NCBI GenBank assembly: GCA_020053475.1
Contig: JAGVNC010000030.1
Coordinates: forward strand, 1-47,499
Source: Candidatus Omnitrophota bacterium
Lineage (GTDB): Bacteria; Omnitrophota; Gorgyraeia; Zapsychrales; Zapsychraceae
DNA: 47,499 nucleotides
Direction: 5' to 3'
The notes beneath the pieces were generated by a model. The model did not search any database, had not been told where the DNA came from, and saw nothing but the letters and a program-made list of their open reading frames with translations. Below are positions 24,701-31,637 of the stretch, piece after piece. Both the position numbers and the translations under genes were made by a program. The first letter of the stretch is position 1, and every line of letters starts with the position of its first letter.

Positions 24701-24816
24701 TCGGGCAGGCGGCCGATGCCCATGCGCTGAAACGAAATGAGCCCGAAAAACATGAGCCCCGACATAAGCATCCAGGCAAAAACGGGACGGCGGATAGAAA
24801 TATCGGAAAGAATCAT
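21736..24816 (-). CDS. RND-family multidrug efflux permease (HAE1-type)
   Basis: The 1026-residue inner-membrane pump is full length for AcrB/MexB-type proteins. It starts MILSDISIRRPVFAWMLMSGLMFFGLISF, has two large periplasmic loops, and TM4 carries the proton-relay pair in IGIVVDDAIMVLENIVRYREKG. The TM10-12 half shows MGIVKKNSILLVEFTNQLRAQGK and ATVVIGGMIASTVLTIFVIP. It should expel hydrophobic compounds with a TolC-type channel. The stop codon of the TolC-like gene directly abuts its start. No membrane fusion protein (adaptor) gene is next to the pair, which is unusual. Confidence 0.97.
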   Translation of the reverse strand: MILSDISIRRPVFAWMLMSGLMFFGLISFQRMGIGRLPDVDFPVVNVRLSWEGAAPEVMETDVVDVVEEALTGIQGIRNIDSNVRQSQATVTLEFDLDRDIDVAVQEVQTKMSQAQRQLPDDMDPPTVSKSNPEDQPIMWITATADKVPLRTLMDYVQNHLEDRFTTVKGVGEVFMGGFLERNLRVWIDATKLEEYQLTVQDVITAIAQGHSELPAGRLETASRELNVRAMGEAINVEEFQNIIIPRRGGSPIYKPIYLKDVATIEDGLADVRRISRKDGEQAVGLGIRKQRGVNEVDVGRRILKRLEEVQKNVPEGIKVDLTVNRVKFTEQSMQELTFTLILSAIVTSIVCWLFLGTFSATVNILLAIPTSILGTFIVIYFLGFTLNTFTMLALSLAIGIVVDDAIMVLENIVRYREKGFSKVEAASQGARQIAFAATATTLAIIAIFLPVAFMEGIIGKFFYQFGVTLSVAVAISLLEALTFTPMRCSQFLQTGHDSAIGKSVHQGFQRLAQAYARGLAWALGHRKFVSAAALIFFFASLGIVGLLRKEFMPAQDQGIFFARLQTPVGSSIDLTSEKFREVEKFVMSRPEVLRTFSAIGGFGGGEVNSGQIFVMLKEARDRPVTEPYKKRPSQNDIMDYFRKELKKIPDLKVVIQDPSLAGLSSSRGFPVEMLILGPSWAKLAEFSEAIQEKMKQSPLLTDVDSNFEEGVVEVRVFPNRQKASERGVSIDDIAQTINALIAGERVAKYTQGGRRYDVRIRLLPSQRAQVQDIEALWVWNNHGELVQLKDVITITEQKTPLTITRSNRERAIKIYANVASGQSQADAVGQAQRIARETLPEGYHATFTGNTQTMKESFQSLYLVLWLGILIAYMVLASQFNSYLDPVTILLALPFSVSGAFIALWITNQSMNIYSFIGLVLLMGIVKKNSILLVEFTNQLRAQGKPVHEALLEAAPIRLRPIIMTSLATIAAAIPPALALGPGSEVLRPMATVVIGGMIASTVLTIFVIPCVYSLVERWKRKVRR

Positions 24817-26052
24817 TTAAGGAATTTGTCCCAACGCCACTTTTAACTGCCAATAAAATTGCTTCAGTTGATTTTGAACGGCGATATAATCGCGTTTACT
24901 GTCCTGCAGGTCTTCCAACGCTTGCAATACATCGAGATTGTTCACAAGATTAATCCGGAAATCTTCCTGCTGTAAATCATAATTTTTCTGAATGGCCTCC
25001 AAGGCCTTCCTCAACGCCTCTTGGCGCCGTAAGGATGAACTAAACCGGCTATAAGCATTGTTGATTTCAAGAAGAGCGGTCCGCTGGATTTCTTCGTAGC
25101 GTAACTGAGATTGATTGGCTTGCGATTTGGCCTGGCGCACTTGCCCCGCCGTCTCGCCGCCTTGAAAAAGAGGGACATCGACACTTAATGCCACGTCCCA
25201 ATCTTTATCAGTTTCGGATTTGGTATATTGATTCGCGTCTAAAACAACTTCCGGGTAATACCCGGCGCGGGCGATCGTGACTTGTTTTTGAGACTGCACC
25301 CAGACTTCTTTAAGGGCAGCCACATCCGGCCGTTGGTCAACGGCCTCTTTAAGGGATTCCGAAAGCTTGAGATCGTTATCGATCGGCTGGTCATCGATCA
25401 GCCGTTCAATCGTTTGGCCCGTCAAAAATTCCAATAACTGCCGGGCAACTTCTTGTTGGGTGCGCACCCCCTCAATATCGGCGTCCAATCGGCTGATCCT
25501 GGCCTCGACGCTGGCCAGCTCACTTTGACGCGAACGGCCCAGCGATTCTCTTTTCTTGAGTTCATCGATACGGTCCGTTAATGTCATTTGGATGCTTTCC
25601 AAAACGTCAATATCTTGTTGGTATTGTAAATAAAAATAAAACGCGTCCGCGACGTCACGAAAAAGAATCTGTTTCGCCCGCTCTAATTCTAAGAGCCGTT
25701 GCTCTTTTTTGGAATGGCCGCCGGCAATTGCGGCAAACTCCTTAAACCCGCGAAACAACGGTTGGCTAAAAACAAACCTGCTTTCCGTCTTTTGGTCTCC
25801 GTCTTGCCATGTTTCCGTGTGAGAATAAGAAACGTTCGGCAAAATACCGCTAAAGGCCTCTTTCATGATTCCTTCGGCCTCGTCAATGAGCTCCCGGCGA
25901 ACCGCCACGGTTTCGCTTTGCTTTAAGGCCAACCGATAACAGTCCAATAGCGTGTATCCGGCGGGCTCTTGGGCCGAAATCACAGTGCCACCCGGGCTCA
26001 AAACCATCAGTCCTGCGGTGGACAAAATTAAAATTATTTTATCATTCTTCAT
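24817..26052 (-). CDS. TolC-like outer-membrane efflux protein
   Basis: The 411-residue outer-membrane efflux protein has a signal peptide (MKNDKIILILSTAGLMVLSPGGTVISAQ) and two OEP-type coiled-coil halves (EAEGIMKEAFSGILPNVSYS and AGYYPEVVLDANQYTKSE), long alpha-helical stretches, and the pairing VPLFQGGETAGQVRQAKSQANQSQ. It should form the trimeric outer-membrane channel for the RND pump encoded immediately downstream. Its promoter (26098-26126) carries an inverted repeat over the -35 box, so a repressor probably controls the operon. It is the first gene of the pair, the reverse of the usual adaptor-pump-TolC order. Confidence 0.92.
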   Translation of the reverse strand: MKNDKIILILSTAGLMVLSPGGTVISAQEPAGYTLLDCYRLALKQSETVAVRRELIDEAEGIMKEAFSGILPNVSYSHTETWQDGDQKTESRFVFSQPLFRGFKEFAAIAGGHSKKEQRLLELERAKQILFRDVADAFYFYLQYQQDIDVLESIQMTLTDRIDELKKRESLGRSRQSELASVEARISRLDADIEGVRTQQEVARQLLEFLTGQTIERLIDDQPIDNDLKLSESLKEAVDQRPDVAALKEVWVQSQKQVTIARAGYYPEVVLDANQYTKSETDKDWDVALSVDVPLFQGGETAGQVRQAKSQANQSQLRYEEIQRTALLEINNAYSRFSSSLRRQEALRKALEAIQKNYDLQQEDFRINLVNNLDVLQALEDLQDSKRDYIAVQNQLKQFYWQLKVALGQIP

Positions 26053-26072
26053 ATAACTCTCTAATAATCATT

Positions 26073-26139
26073 AAATCTATTTCTATAAAGCTATATATTT
26101 ATAGCAAGGGAGGACAACCAGGTCAATGGTTAATTCATG
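26073..26139. repeat. Left copy of a ~67-bp direct repeat (promoter/operator of tolC-RND)
   Basis: The stretch from AAATCTATTTCTATAAAG to CAACCAGGTCAATGGTTAAT and TCATG is repeated at 27558-27627 with a few changes. The shared core CAACCAGGTCAATGGTTAAT is identical in both. It includes the tolC promoter. Confidence 0.8.
26098..26131 (-). promoter_or_regulatory. tolC-RND promoter with overlapping operator
   Basis: On the minus strand TTGACC (26121-26126), 17 bases and TATAAA (26098-26103), about 46 bases before the start codon. The inverted repeat AACCA-TTGACC-TGGTT (26116-26131) is centred on the -35 box, a typical site for a repressor of an efflux operon. Confidence 0.7.
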
Positions 26140-26225
26140 GGGAAGTCAAAGAAATAAGGAACAAGCATGTCGGCGATGCTCGCCAGCCTACCGATGGCCA
26201 ATCCTAAAAATAAGCCTTTACATGA

Positions 26226-26335
26226 TCAAGATGCAAAACGACTTTCATAAGGCTTCTTAGTAAATTCCGAATTAGGCTCGTAAATCTCACGCTGTGTTGG
26301 TTGACGACCAAGTTTTATCCAAATTTCATAAAACC
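26226..26335 (-). pseudogene. Fragment of an HNH/homing-endonuclease-associated repeat protein
   Basis: Directly behind the second DUF4143 ATPase the minus strand reads, in one frame without a start codon, EIWIKLGRQPTQREIY then ...FTKKPYESRFAS and a stop. The W-x-KLGRQPT-x-RE ... Y-x-xRF pattern is that of the HNH-associated repeat, which normally continues GSW. Only about 35 codons remain, so it is a decayed piece. Confidence 0.5.
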
Positions 26336-27496
26336 CTACCCCTTGAAAGCTGCTACCGCGTTTTCATAATTTAAGACCGTAAATTCCTTGCCCCGATGTT
26401 CATCTCCCGCATGAATCACGATCGATCTGGAAACTTTGTTTTTGAAAAGTTTTTCAAAATACTTAAGGCCTTTAAGAAAATCGGCGTGAAAAGTGGCGCT
26501 AGATTTTATTTCAACGCCGGTTAAAGTGTTGCCGGATTTGATGACCACATCAATCTCGTGGTGGCGATCGTCTCGGAAGAAGTAAAGATTGTTGTCCTGC
26601 CCGCGGTTAAACCGGTATTTCACCAATTCCATCACGACCATATTCTCAAATAACGCGCCGCGCAAAGGATCGCGGCTCATTTGCGTCTCATTTTCAATGG
26701 CCAAAAGATATGCGGCTAATCCGACGTCATAAAAGTAGAGTTTAGGTGATTTCGTAAGCCGCTTTCGGATGTTGGTATAATACGGCTGTAACAGAAGAAC
26801 AACGTACGACTCCTGTAAAATAGAAATCCAGGAATTGATCGTCGGGACTGAAACGCCGACCTCCGAAGCCAGGGCGCTGGCATTAAAAACCTGCCCTACG
26901 CGACCGGCGCATAAACGCACAAACTTTTGAAAATGATTTAAGTCCCTCAAATGAATGAGCGCCTTTAGGTCGCGCTCAATATAAGTCTGATAATAATTAC
27001 GATAAGCCTTTGTCGGATCCAAATTTTCCGTATGGACTCGAGGATAAAAGCCTTTAAGCAAGTGCTGATCAACGGTGTATTGGATATGCGCGGTTTTCAA
27101 TTCATCAATACTCAAAGGAAGCAGGCATAAAAGCGCGGTCCGGCCAGCCAGAGACTGGGTCACGGTTTCCATCAGTTCGAAATTCCGGCTTCCGGTAAGG
27201 ATAAACTGACCGTGCCTTTTAGTCTTATCAACGATCCCTTGAATATAGGATAAAAGCTCGGGAACACGCTGGATCTCATCCAGAATCAAATCTTTATCAT
27301 TCCCGGACAAGAAACCCCGCGGATCCGCCTGTGCGATTTCCCGTGTATCCGGTTCTTCAAGGTTATGATACTGATGTTTTGGAAAATACTTTTTGACCAA
27401 TGTCGTTTTACCGGATTGACGGGGGCCTGTCACAGTCACAACCGGATATTGCTTAGCATTGGCTTTTAGCTCGGCACCTAATTCACGCTTGATCAT
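26336..27496 (-). CDS. AAA+ ATPase with DUF4143 domain (second copy)
   Basis: The protein has 386 residues. The AAA_14-type ATPase starts MIKRELGAELKANAKQYPVVTVTGPRQSGKTTLVKKYF (Walker A), with Walker B DLILDEIQRVPEL and sensor ILTGSRNFELM. The C-terminal DUF4143 part includes FYDVGLAAYLLAIE, the nuclease-like region HEIDVVIKSGNTLTGVEIKSSATFH and a final helix. The family is common in uncultured and archaeal genomes and its role is not established. It sits between two direct repeats (26073-26139 and 27558-27627) and next to an HNH-repeat fragment, so it looks like an accessory insertion. Confidence 0.88.
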   Translation of the reverse strand: MIKRELGAELKANAKQYPVVTVTGPRQSGKTTLVKKYFPKHQYHNLEEPDTREIAQADPRGFLSGNDKDLILDEIQRVPELLSYIQGIVDKTKRHGQFILTGSRNFELMETVTQSLAGRTALLCLLPLSIDELKTAHIQYTVDQHLLKGFYPRVHTENLDPTKAYRNYYQTYIERDLKALIHLRDLNHFQKFVRLCAGRVGQVFNASALASEVGVSVPTINSWISILQESYVVLLLQPYYTNIRKRLTKSPKLYFYDVGLAAYLLAIENETQMSRDPLRGALFENMVVMELVKYRFNRGQDNNLYFFRDDRHHEIDVVIKSGNTLTGVEIKSSATFHADFLKGLKYFEKLFKNKVSRSIVIHAGDEHRGKEFTVLNYENAVAAFKG

Positions 27497-27557
27497 GGTT
27501 AAAGCATAACATAAGACTGCGTAAATTTAAAGTTAAAGTTTAAATATCCGCATATAC

Positions 27558-27627
27558 AATCTATTGTTTCTATAAAGGCGGATATTCATCGCAAGGAGAA
27601 CAACCAGGTCAATGGTTAATTCATGTG
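27558..27627. repeat. Right copy of the promoter/operator direct repeat
   Basis: It matches 26073-26139, including the operator AACCA-GGTCAA-TGGTT (27602-27617). The -10 box of the left copy is degraded here (ATGAAT in place of TATAAA). It lies about 60 bp upstream of the second DUF4143 ATPase. Confidence 0.75.
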
Positions 27628-27647
27628 GTGTGATACACTTGTCAACC

Positions 27648-27681
27648 CTTCGACATTACTCAGGACTGAGCGCCGTCGAAG
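27648..27681. repeat. REP-like inverted repeat
   Basis: CTTCGAC ... ACTCAG-GACTGAG ... GTCGAAG: outer 7-bp and inner arms form a nested stem. The motif resembles dispersed intergenic palindromes and is similar in build to the repeat at 43.66 kb. Confidence 0.5.
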
Positions 27682-27782
27682 TATCAAATTCTTGAAATTT
27701 CCGAAGACAATCTTCCGTTTTCCATGTATAAATAAAGAAGATAATCTCATCTTACGCTCTGCATCGCAAGGCAAACCCTACC

Positions 27783-27852
27783 CAGATTTTGTCCCTTTAG
27801 GACAAAATCTGCCCAAAGGGCCGATTAATTAAATCTTGAAAAGATTTAATTA
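27783..27852. repeat. Two perfect 12-bp hairpins in tandem
   Basis: CAGATTTTGTCC-CTTTA-GGACAAAATCTG (27783-27811) is followed by TAATTAAATCTT-GAA-AAGATTTAATTA (27826-27852). Both stems are perfect, and no U-tract follows either. They fill most of the gap before the DUF378 gene, so this ~390-base gap holds a promoter copy, a REP-like repeat and these hairpins. Confidence 0.7.
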
Positions 27853-27888
27853 GCTTATCGGGGTAAACAATAACAAGGAGGGATCGTT

Positions 27889-28110
27889 ATGGGAGGAAAA
27901 TCATGTATGATCTGTAAAATCGCCGGGATTCTCGCGATTGTCGGCTGTCTCAACTGGGGCGCCATCGGACTTTTGGGCACAAACGTCGTCGAAAATATCC
28001 TCGGCGCCGGCTCAACCCTCACCCGTGTCGTTTACATCCTCGTCGGCTTATCGGGCATCGTGCTTTTGATGAGCTGTTGCAAAGCATGCCCTGTGTGCAA
28101 AAAGACTTAA
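27889..28110 (+). CDS. DUF378 small membrane protein
   Basis: The protein has 73 residues and two hydrophobic segments (IAGILAIVGCLNWGAIGLLG and VVYILVGLSGIVLLMSC), the first with the DUF378 core LNWGAIGLLG. The C-terminus adds CCKACPVC, giving four cysteines close together, which could hold a metal or a disulfide. A strong RBS (AAGGAGG) lies six bases before the ATG at 27889. It is the only clear plus-strand gene of the window. The function of the family is unknown. Confidence 0.85.
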   Translation: MGGKSCMICKIAGILAIVGCLNWGAIGLLGTNVVENILGAGSTLTRVVYILVGLSGIVLLMSCCKACPVCKKT

Positions 28111-28178
28111 TTGTTTACCAATCAATCGGTTTGCGGCCTTAAGAAATGTATTTCGATTTGCCTCGACAATACGCAGGA

Positions 28179-29114
28179 TTACTTTTTATGGCTTAAATAC
28201 TCCCGGATAATTTCCTTATGGTCAAAGGCATATGTCCCGTTGAGCAAATCATTGTAAGCGGCAATTTTTAAGCCCTTGGCGTCATCCCCGGATTGCGGCC
28301 GGCCCTTGCCCCGGGCGATAAAAACCGTCGAGATGGTGTGAAATCGCGGATCGCGGCCCGGATCGGAATACGTGTGGAACTGCCGCAGGCCTTCTAACTC
28401 CAAATTCGTTTCTTCTTTCGCTTCCCGGCGGGCCGCGGCCTCCAAACTTTCGCCGTAATCGACAAACCCTCCCGGCAACGCCCACCCGTAAGGCGGGTTG
28501 GAACGCTCGATCAAAACAATCCCTTGCGGCAACTCGATGATCATGTCGACGCAAACGTACGGCCCGGCGCCTAACGTTTCCTGAATGTGCTGGATATACC
28601 CGCGGATGGTTTTATTGAAAACGTCGAACGTGGCGTCATCAGAAAGGCAAAAGGCAATTTCATTCAGGGACGTCGGCCGGCGCAAAAATTTCATGATTTC
28701 CTGCGTCATGATTTTGGCGGCCCCAACCGACGGGAATCCGCTTGCCCCGCCGCCGCAACCCATCGCCGGAAAAACCAACGACCCGGCACTCAACCCATCC
28801 GCACAGCGTAACGCGTTGGCGACGGCTGTACGCAAAATGGCCTCGCTTGTTTTTGCTTGCTCATCAACCGTCACCGCGTGAACAATATGCTTTGCTTTAA
28901 GTTGGCCCGCTTTTGTCGCCACAGCGTGGCCCGGCGCTAACGGGGCTTTTAAGACAGCTTCGCGTTCAATCGTTTCTCCCCCGCTTTTTTTAAGGGCCCC
29001 AGCCAACCCCGCCTCCATGGTCAACTGAACATTGGCGGGATTGACAATCACATCGTAAGCCAACCGCGCGATATCGTCCTGGATAATATTAATTGTCGTG
29101 TTTTTGATTTTCAT
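28179..29114 (-). CDS. Macrodomain-Nudix fusion protein
   Basis: The protein has about 311 residues. Residues 1-175 form a macrodomain ([24 protein letters not shown], then [16 protein letters not shown]), the fold that binds ADP-ribose and can hydrolyse ADP-ribosylated groups. Residues 185-311 form a Nudix domain with a complete box ([22 protein letters not shown]). Together they could release and then cleave ADP-ribose, or process related nucleotides. The start is the ATG at 29114, six bases into an open frame that begins with TTG. The neighbour upstream is an AlbA/Schlafen-type regulator. The fusion is uncommon; function is inferred from the domains. Confidence 0.88.
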   Translation of the reverse strand: MKIKNTTINIIQDDIARLAYDVIVNPANVQLTMEAGLAGALKKSGGETIEREAVLKAPLAPGHAVATKAGQLKAKHIVHAVTVDEQAKTSEAILRTAVANALRCADGLSAGSLVFPAMGCGGGASGFPSVGAAKIMTQEIMKFLRRPTSLNEIAFCLSDDATFDVFNKTIRGYIQHIQETLGAGPYVCVDMIIELPQGIVLIERSNPPYGWALPGGFVDYGESLEAAARREAKEETNLELEGLRQFHTYSDPGRDPRFHTISTVFIARGKGRPQSGDDAKGLKIAAYNDLLNGTYAFDHKEIIREYLSHKK

Positions 29115-29174
29115 TAGCAATAATCGCTGGGGCTATTTTATTACGGACATGAGCTTCAACACTCTCTTTCAATT

Positions 29175-30515
29175 TCAACAAACCTCCCAATGCCCACCTT
29201 TATCGGGGCCGGCGCGTTTAATAAGCCCTTCTTTTTTCATCTTGCTGATGCTCCACTCTACCCCTTTAAGGGTAATGCCCAATTTTTCGGCAAACTCGGA
29301 AGTCGTTATGGCTGGATTCTCTTTTATTAAGCGCAATATTTTCTCCCTAGTTTTCTCCCTAGTTTTCTCCCTAGTTTTCTGACCACCTTGCTCCAGTCCT
29401 TCGCCCTCTTCCCACTTCGGCCGATAGAAAGAAACCACAAACCCGGTTTTCACACGCTTAAATTCAACCTTAACTTGATTCGCCGCACACTCATCATAAA
29501 TTCTTTTTAAGCCGCTCGCCCACTTCTCAATATCTTCTGACTTATACATTGCTTCTGCGATCAGAGGATTACGCAAAATAGAATAACCATCACCATTAAC
29601 AAAATCTTGTGGATCCAATTCCTCAGGAAACGTTCCAGGATTATAAATATCCACCCGATCCTTGAAAATAGCAACTTCATTCCCTTTTGGATTCGAGTAG
29701 TCTCGATGACAAAGTGAGTTACCAATCGCTTCCGAAAGCGCCCGAACTGGAATCTCCGGAATCTCTTTGCGGCGGCTTTCACTTAAATCCGCCCGCCACT
29801 TCATATTACCGGCGACATAGACCTCTGCCTGCTGGCGCAAATTAAAAAGATTTCCTTTGAACGACTTAATGTCCAGAAATGTCAGCTTGTCAGTCCCGGC
29901 GAAAATTGCGGCTTGAACTTCCATTGAGTTTTCATCACAAAAAAGAATTTCGGCCGCATGGGTCAATTGATTCTTATGCAGAAGGCCAAGTTTATTCAGC
30001 GTACTTTTTACGTTCACAAAATCAAAATCGATACGTTTCGCCGTCTTAGCCTTACGCATGAACTCCTTGACCGCTTCCTCATTAACATCAGCAAGTGTCT
30101 TTTCGGATATCTCTCTTTCCCAAAGGAATTTTTTCTTATTTAGTATGCGTGTTTCAATCTCATGAGGACTCATAACCTTGTCGGACTCGCCAACGCGGAT
30201 GTATGCCCGGCCATAAGCGAAGTACGGGCTGTCGATCCCATGTGCCTCCACAACAATGCAATCTTTTCCTTCAATCTGCCGCGCTTCCACCTTGGGATAA
30301 ACCTTCGGCTCGGTATTATCCACTACCGCCTGCGTCACATCCTTAATAGTCATCCGCCCGATGGTTTGACCCAAGACCTTGCCATCATCTGCGATCCCAA
30401 AATACACCTCTCCCCGGCCGTGCTTATTGAGCATTGCCACAATAGAAACGACCGCTCCTTTAAGCTCAGCGGTGGACTTTTTGAATTCGATTGTTTCTGA
30501 TTCTTTATACGTCAT
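29175..30515 (-). CDS. AlbA_2/Schlafen-type ATP-binding protein with winged helix
   Basis: The protein has 446 residues. An N-terminal AlbA_2 domain (SETIEFKKSTAELKGAVVSIVAMLNKHGRGEVYFGIADDG) is followed by the RecG-like C-terminal ATPase region with IPVRALSEAIGNSLCHRDYS and VDIYNPGTFPEELDP, and a C-terminal winged helix (ITTSEFAEKLGITLKGVEWSISKMKKEGLIKR). Such proteins are putative transcriptional regulators or nucleic-acid-acting factors in accessory DNA. Between the last two parts a linker of TREKTREKTREK is encoded by 12-bp tandem repeats. The RBS GAGGAG precedes the ATG. Confidence 0.9.
   Translation of the reverse strand: MTYKESETIEFKKSTAELKGAVVSIVAMLNKHGRGEVYFGIADDGKVLGQTIGRMTIKDVTQAVVDNTEPKVYPKVEARQIEGKDCIVVEAHGIDSPYFAYGRAYIRVGESDKVMSPHEIETRILNKKKFLWEREISEKTLADVNEEAVKEFMRKAKTAKRIDFDFVNVKSTLNKLGLLHKNQLTHAAEILFCDENSMEVQAAIFAGTDKLTFLDIKSFKGNLFNLRQQAEVYVAGNMKWRADLSESRRKEIPEIPVRALSEAIGNSLCHRDYSNPKGNEVAIFKDRVDIYNPGTFPEELDPQDFVNGDGYSILRNPLIAEAMYKSEDIEKWASGLKRIYDECAANQVKVEFKRVKTGFVVSFYRPKWEEGEGLEQGGQKTREKTREKTREKILRLIKENPAITTSEFAEKLGITLKGVEWSISKMKKEGLIKRAGPDKGGHWEVC
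29343..29386 (-). repeat. 12-bp in-frame tandem repeat encoding TREK
   Basis: TAGTTTTCTCCC is repeated three times with a partial fourth unit. The unit is a multiple of three, so copy-number change alters only the length of a charged linker. Confidence 0.85.
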
Positions 30516-30617
30516 TAATCTCCTCTTTCCTAATTCTATTGCCGCATTTATGACAAGTCGCCGTGTGGCACCGGGAAATTAGCATTCTGTCTCAAAAATT
30601 TTGTTCAAAAAGTTAAT

Positions 30618-31496
30618 TCAAGTGCCAATCACATATCTTTCATGCGAGAACTCAATATCTTTTTTAGACAGTTCATCGCGCTTTTTGAAATTTATTTTTT
30701 GTACCAAAATGGGGAGTATGTCTTCTATGGGTTCTGCCAATTTATTCGCTTCCCGATATGTAAACACCCCCAAACCAGCAGGCTGCCCAGCAAGAAACAA
30801 TTTTTTCCATATAAAATAATTTGAATTTTGTTTAAGGGGAAATGATTGACACAAAATCATCTGAACAATCAATTGATGATGATCCTTCCCTTTGTTTTCA
30901 TCAGTCTCTTTTATTCTTTGTTCAAAATCACGAAGGGTTTTCCTGTTTTCGCTTGGATAGAAATAAACTCTATAACTTTCTCTATCTTCAATAAAGCTAA
31001 TTACTATATTCCCCTCTTTATCTGCGTTTTGCTCATAATTCCAAGACGATAATAATTCAAAAACCTTACACCCAAAATCTTTATTTAAAAAAGCCGGGCC
31101 AAAAAAGGAAGGTTTGTTTAAATCATGCGTATACATATATCCCATAGCATTCCACTCCTTTTTATCCCACTTGAAATCTGGTAAAGGGGTAATAAAAATC
31201 GTGGTGAAACGAAAAATAACTTTTTCCAGAGTCCACTGAAAAGCAAATAACAATAATGCTAATAACAAATTCAAATACCAAGCAGACATATATACTAAAG
31301 AAGATAAAATACCCAAAGCTGTGAGGGCTCGCGTGAACCATTTGACTTGCTTCTTAAATTTTTCATGTATTATTAACCTAGGAATTTTATTATCAATCTT
31401 GAAACCGATGAATGATTCCCATCTATTGAAAGGAATAACCGCTTTCTCGAAATAGAAAATTTTTGCTTTCTTAATAGCCTCTTTTATCATTTTCAT
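30618..31496 (-). CDS. Membrane protein of unknown function (AT-rich)
   Basis: I do not recognise this protein of about 292 residues. It has an amphipathic Lys-rich N-terminus, two adjacent hydrophobic helices (about residues 62-98, LTALGILSSLVYMSAWYL and LLLALLLFAF) and a long cytoplasmic-type domain with FFGPAFLNKDFGCKVFELLSSWNYEQ. No catalytic motif is apparent. Base composition is more AT-rich than the neighbours, suggesting transfer. The start at 31496 is preferred over the GTG at 31520. A promoter with an operator-like repeat lies just upstream. Confidence 0.7.
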   Translation of the reverse strand: MKMIKEAIKKAKIFYFEKAVIPFNRWESFIGFKIDNKIPRLIIHEKFKKQVKWFTRALTALGILSSLVYMSAWYLNLLLALLLFAFQWTLEKVIFRFTTIFITPLPDFKWDKKEWNAMGYMYTHDLNKPSFFGPAFLNKDFGCKVFELLSSWNYEQNADKEGNIVISFIEDRESYRVYFYPSENRKTLRDFEQRIKETDENKGKDHHQLIVQMILCQSFPLKQNSNYFIWKKLFLAGQPAGLGVFTYREANKLAEPIEDILPILVQKINFKKRDELSKKDIEFSHERYVIGT

Positions 31497-31508
31497 ATAA
31501 TATTTTAT

Positions 31509-31547
31509 TTCATAAAACACGAACCACTACATGTCAATACACATGTA
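31509..31547 (-). promoter_or_regulatory. Promoter and operator-like repeat of the AT-rich membrane protein gene
   Basis: On the minus strand TTGACA (31532-31537), 17 bases, TATGAA (31509-31514). The perfect repeat TACATGT-CAATAC-ACATGTA (31528-31547) overlaps the -35 box, a layout typical of repression. Confidence 0.55.
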
Positions 31548-31600
31548 TAGCTTAATGTTAAGTCAATGGCTTCTAATCTTGGGAGCGGACCCCGGTTCCC

Positions 31601-31624
31601 AATATTCGCCGCGCGGCGGATATT
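31601..31624. repeat. Intergenic hairpin before the CCA-adding enzyme gene
   Basis: AATATTCGCCGC is followed by GCGGCGGATATT, a dyad with one mismatch. It is preceded by a smaller GC-rich stem (31580-31600). It is likely another small palindromic element; no U-tract is seen. Confidence 0.5.
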
Positions 31625-31637
31625 GTAGTGTAAATTC

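Noticed and set aside
26073-27627. Simple transposon bounded by direct repeats around the DUF4143 ATPase
   Set aside because: No transposase or integrase is present, and both repeats have promoter features in front of genes; a promoter duplication is as likely.
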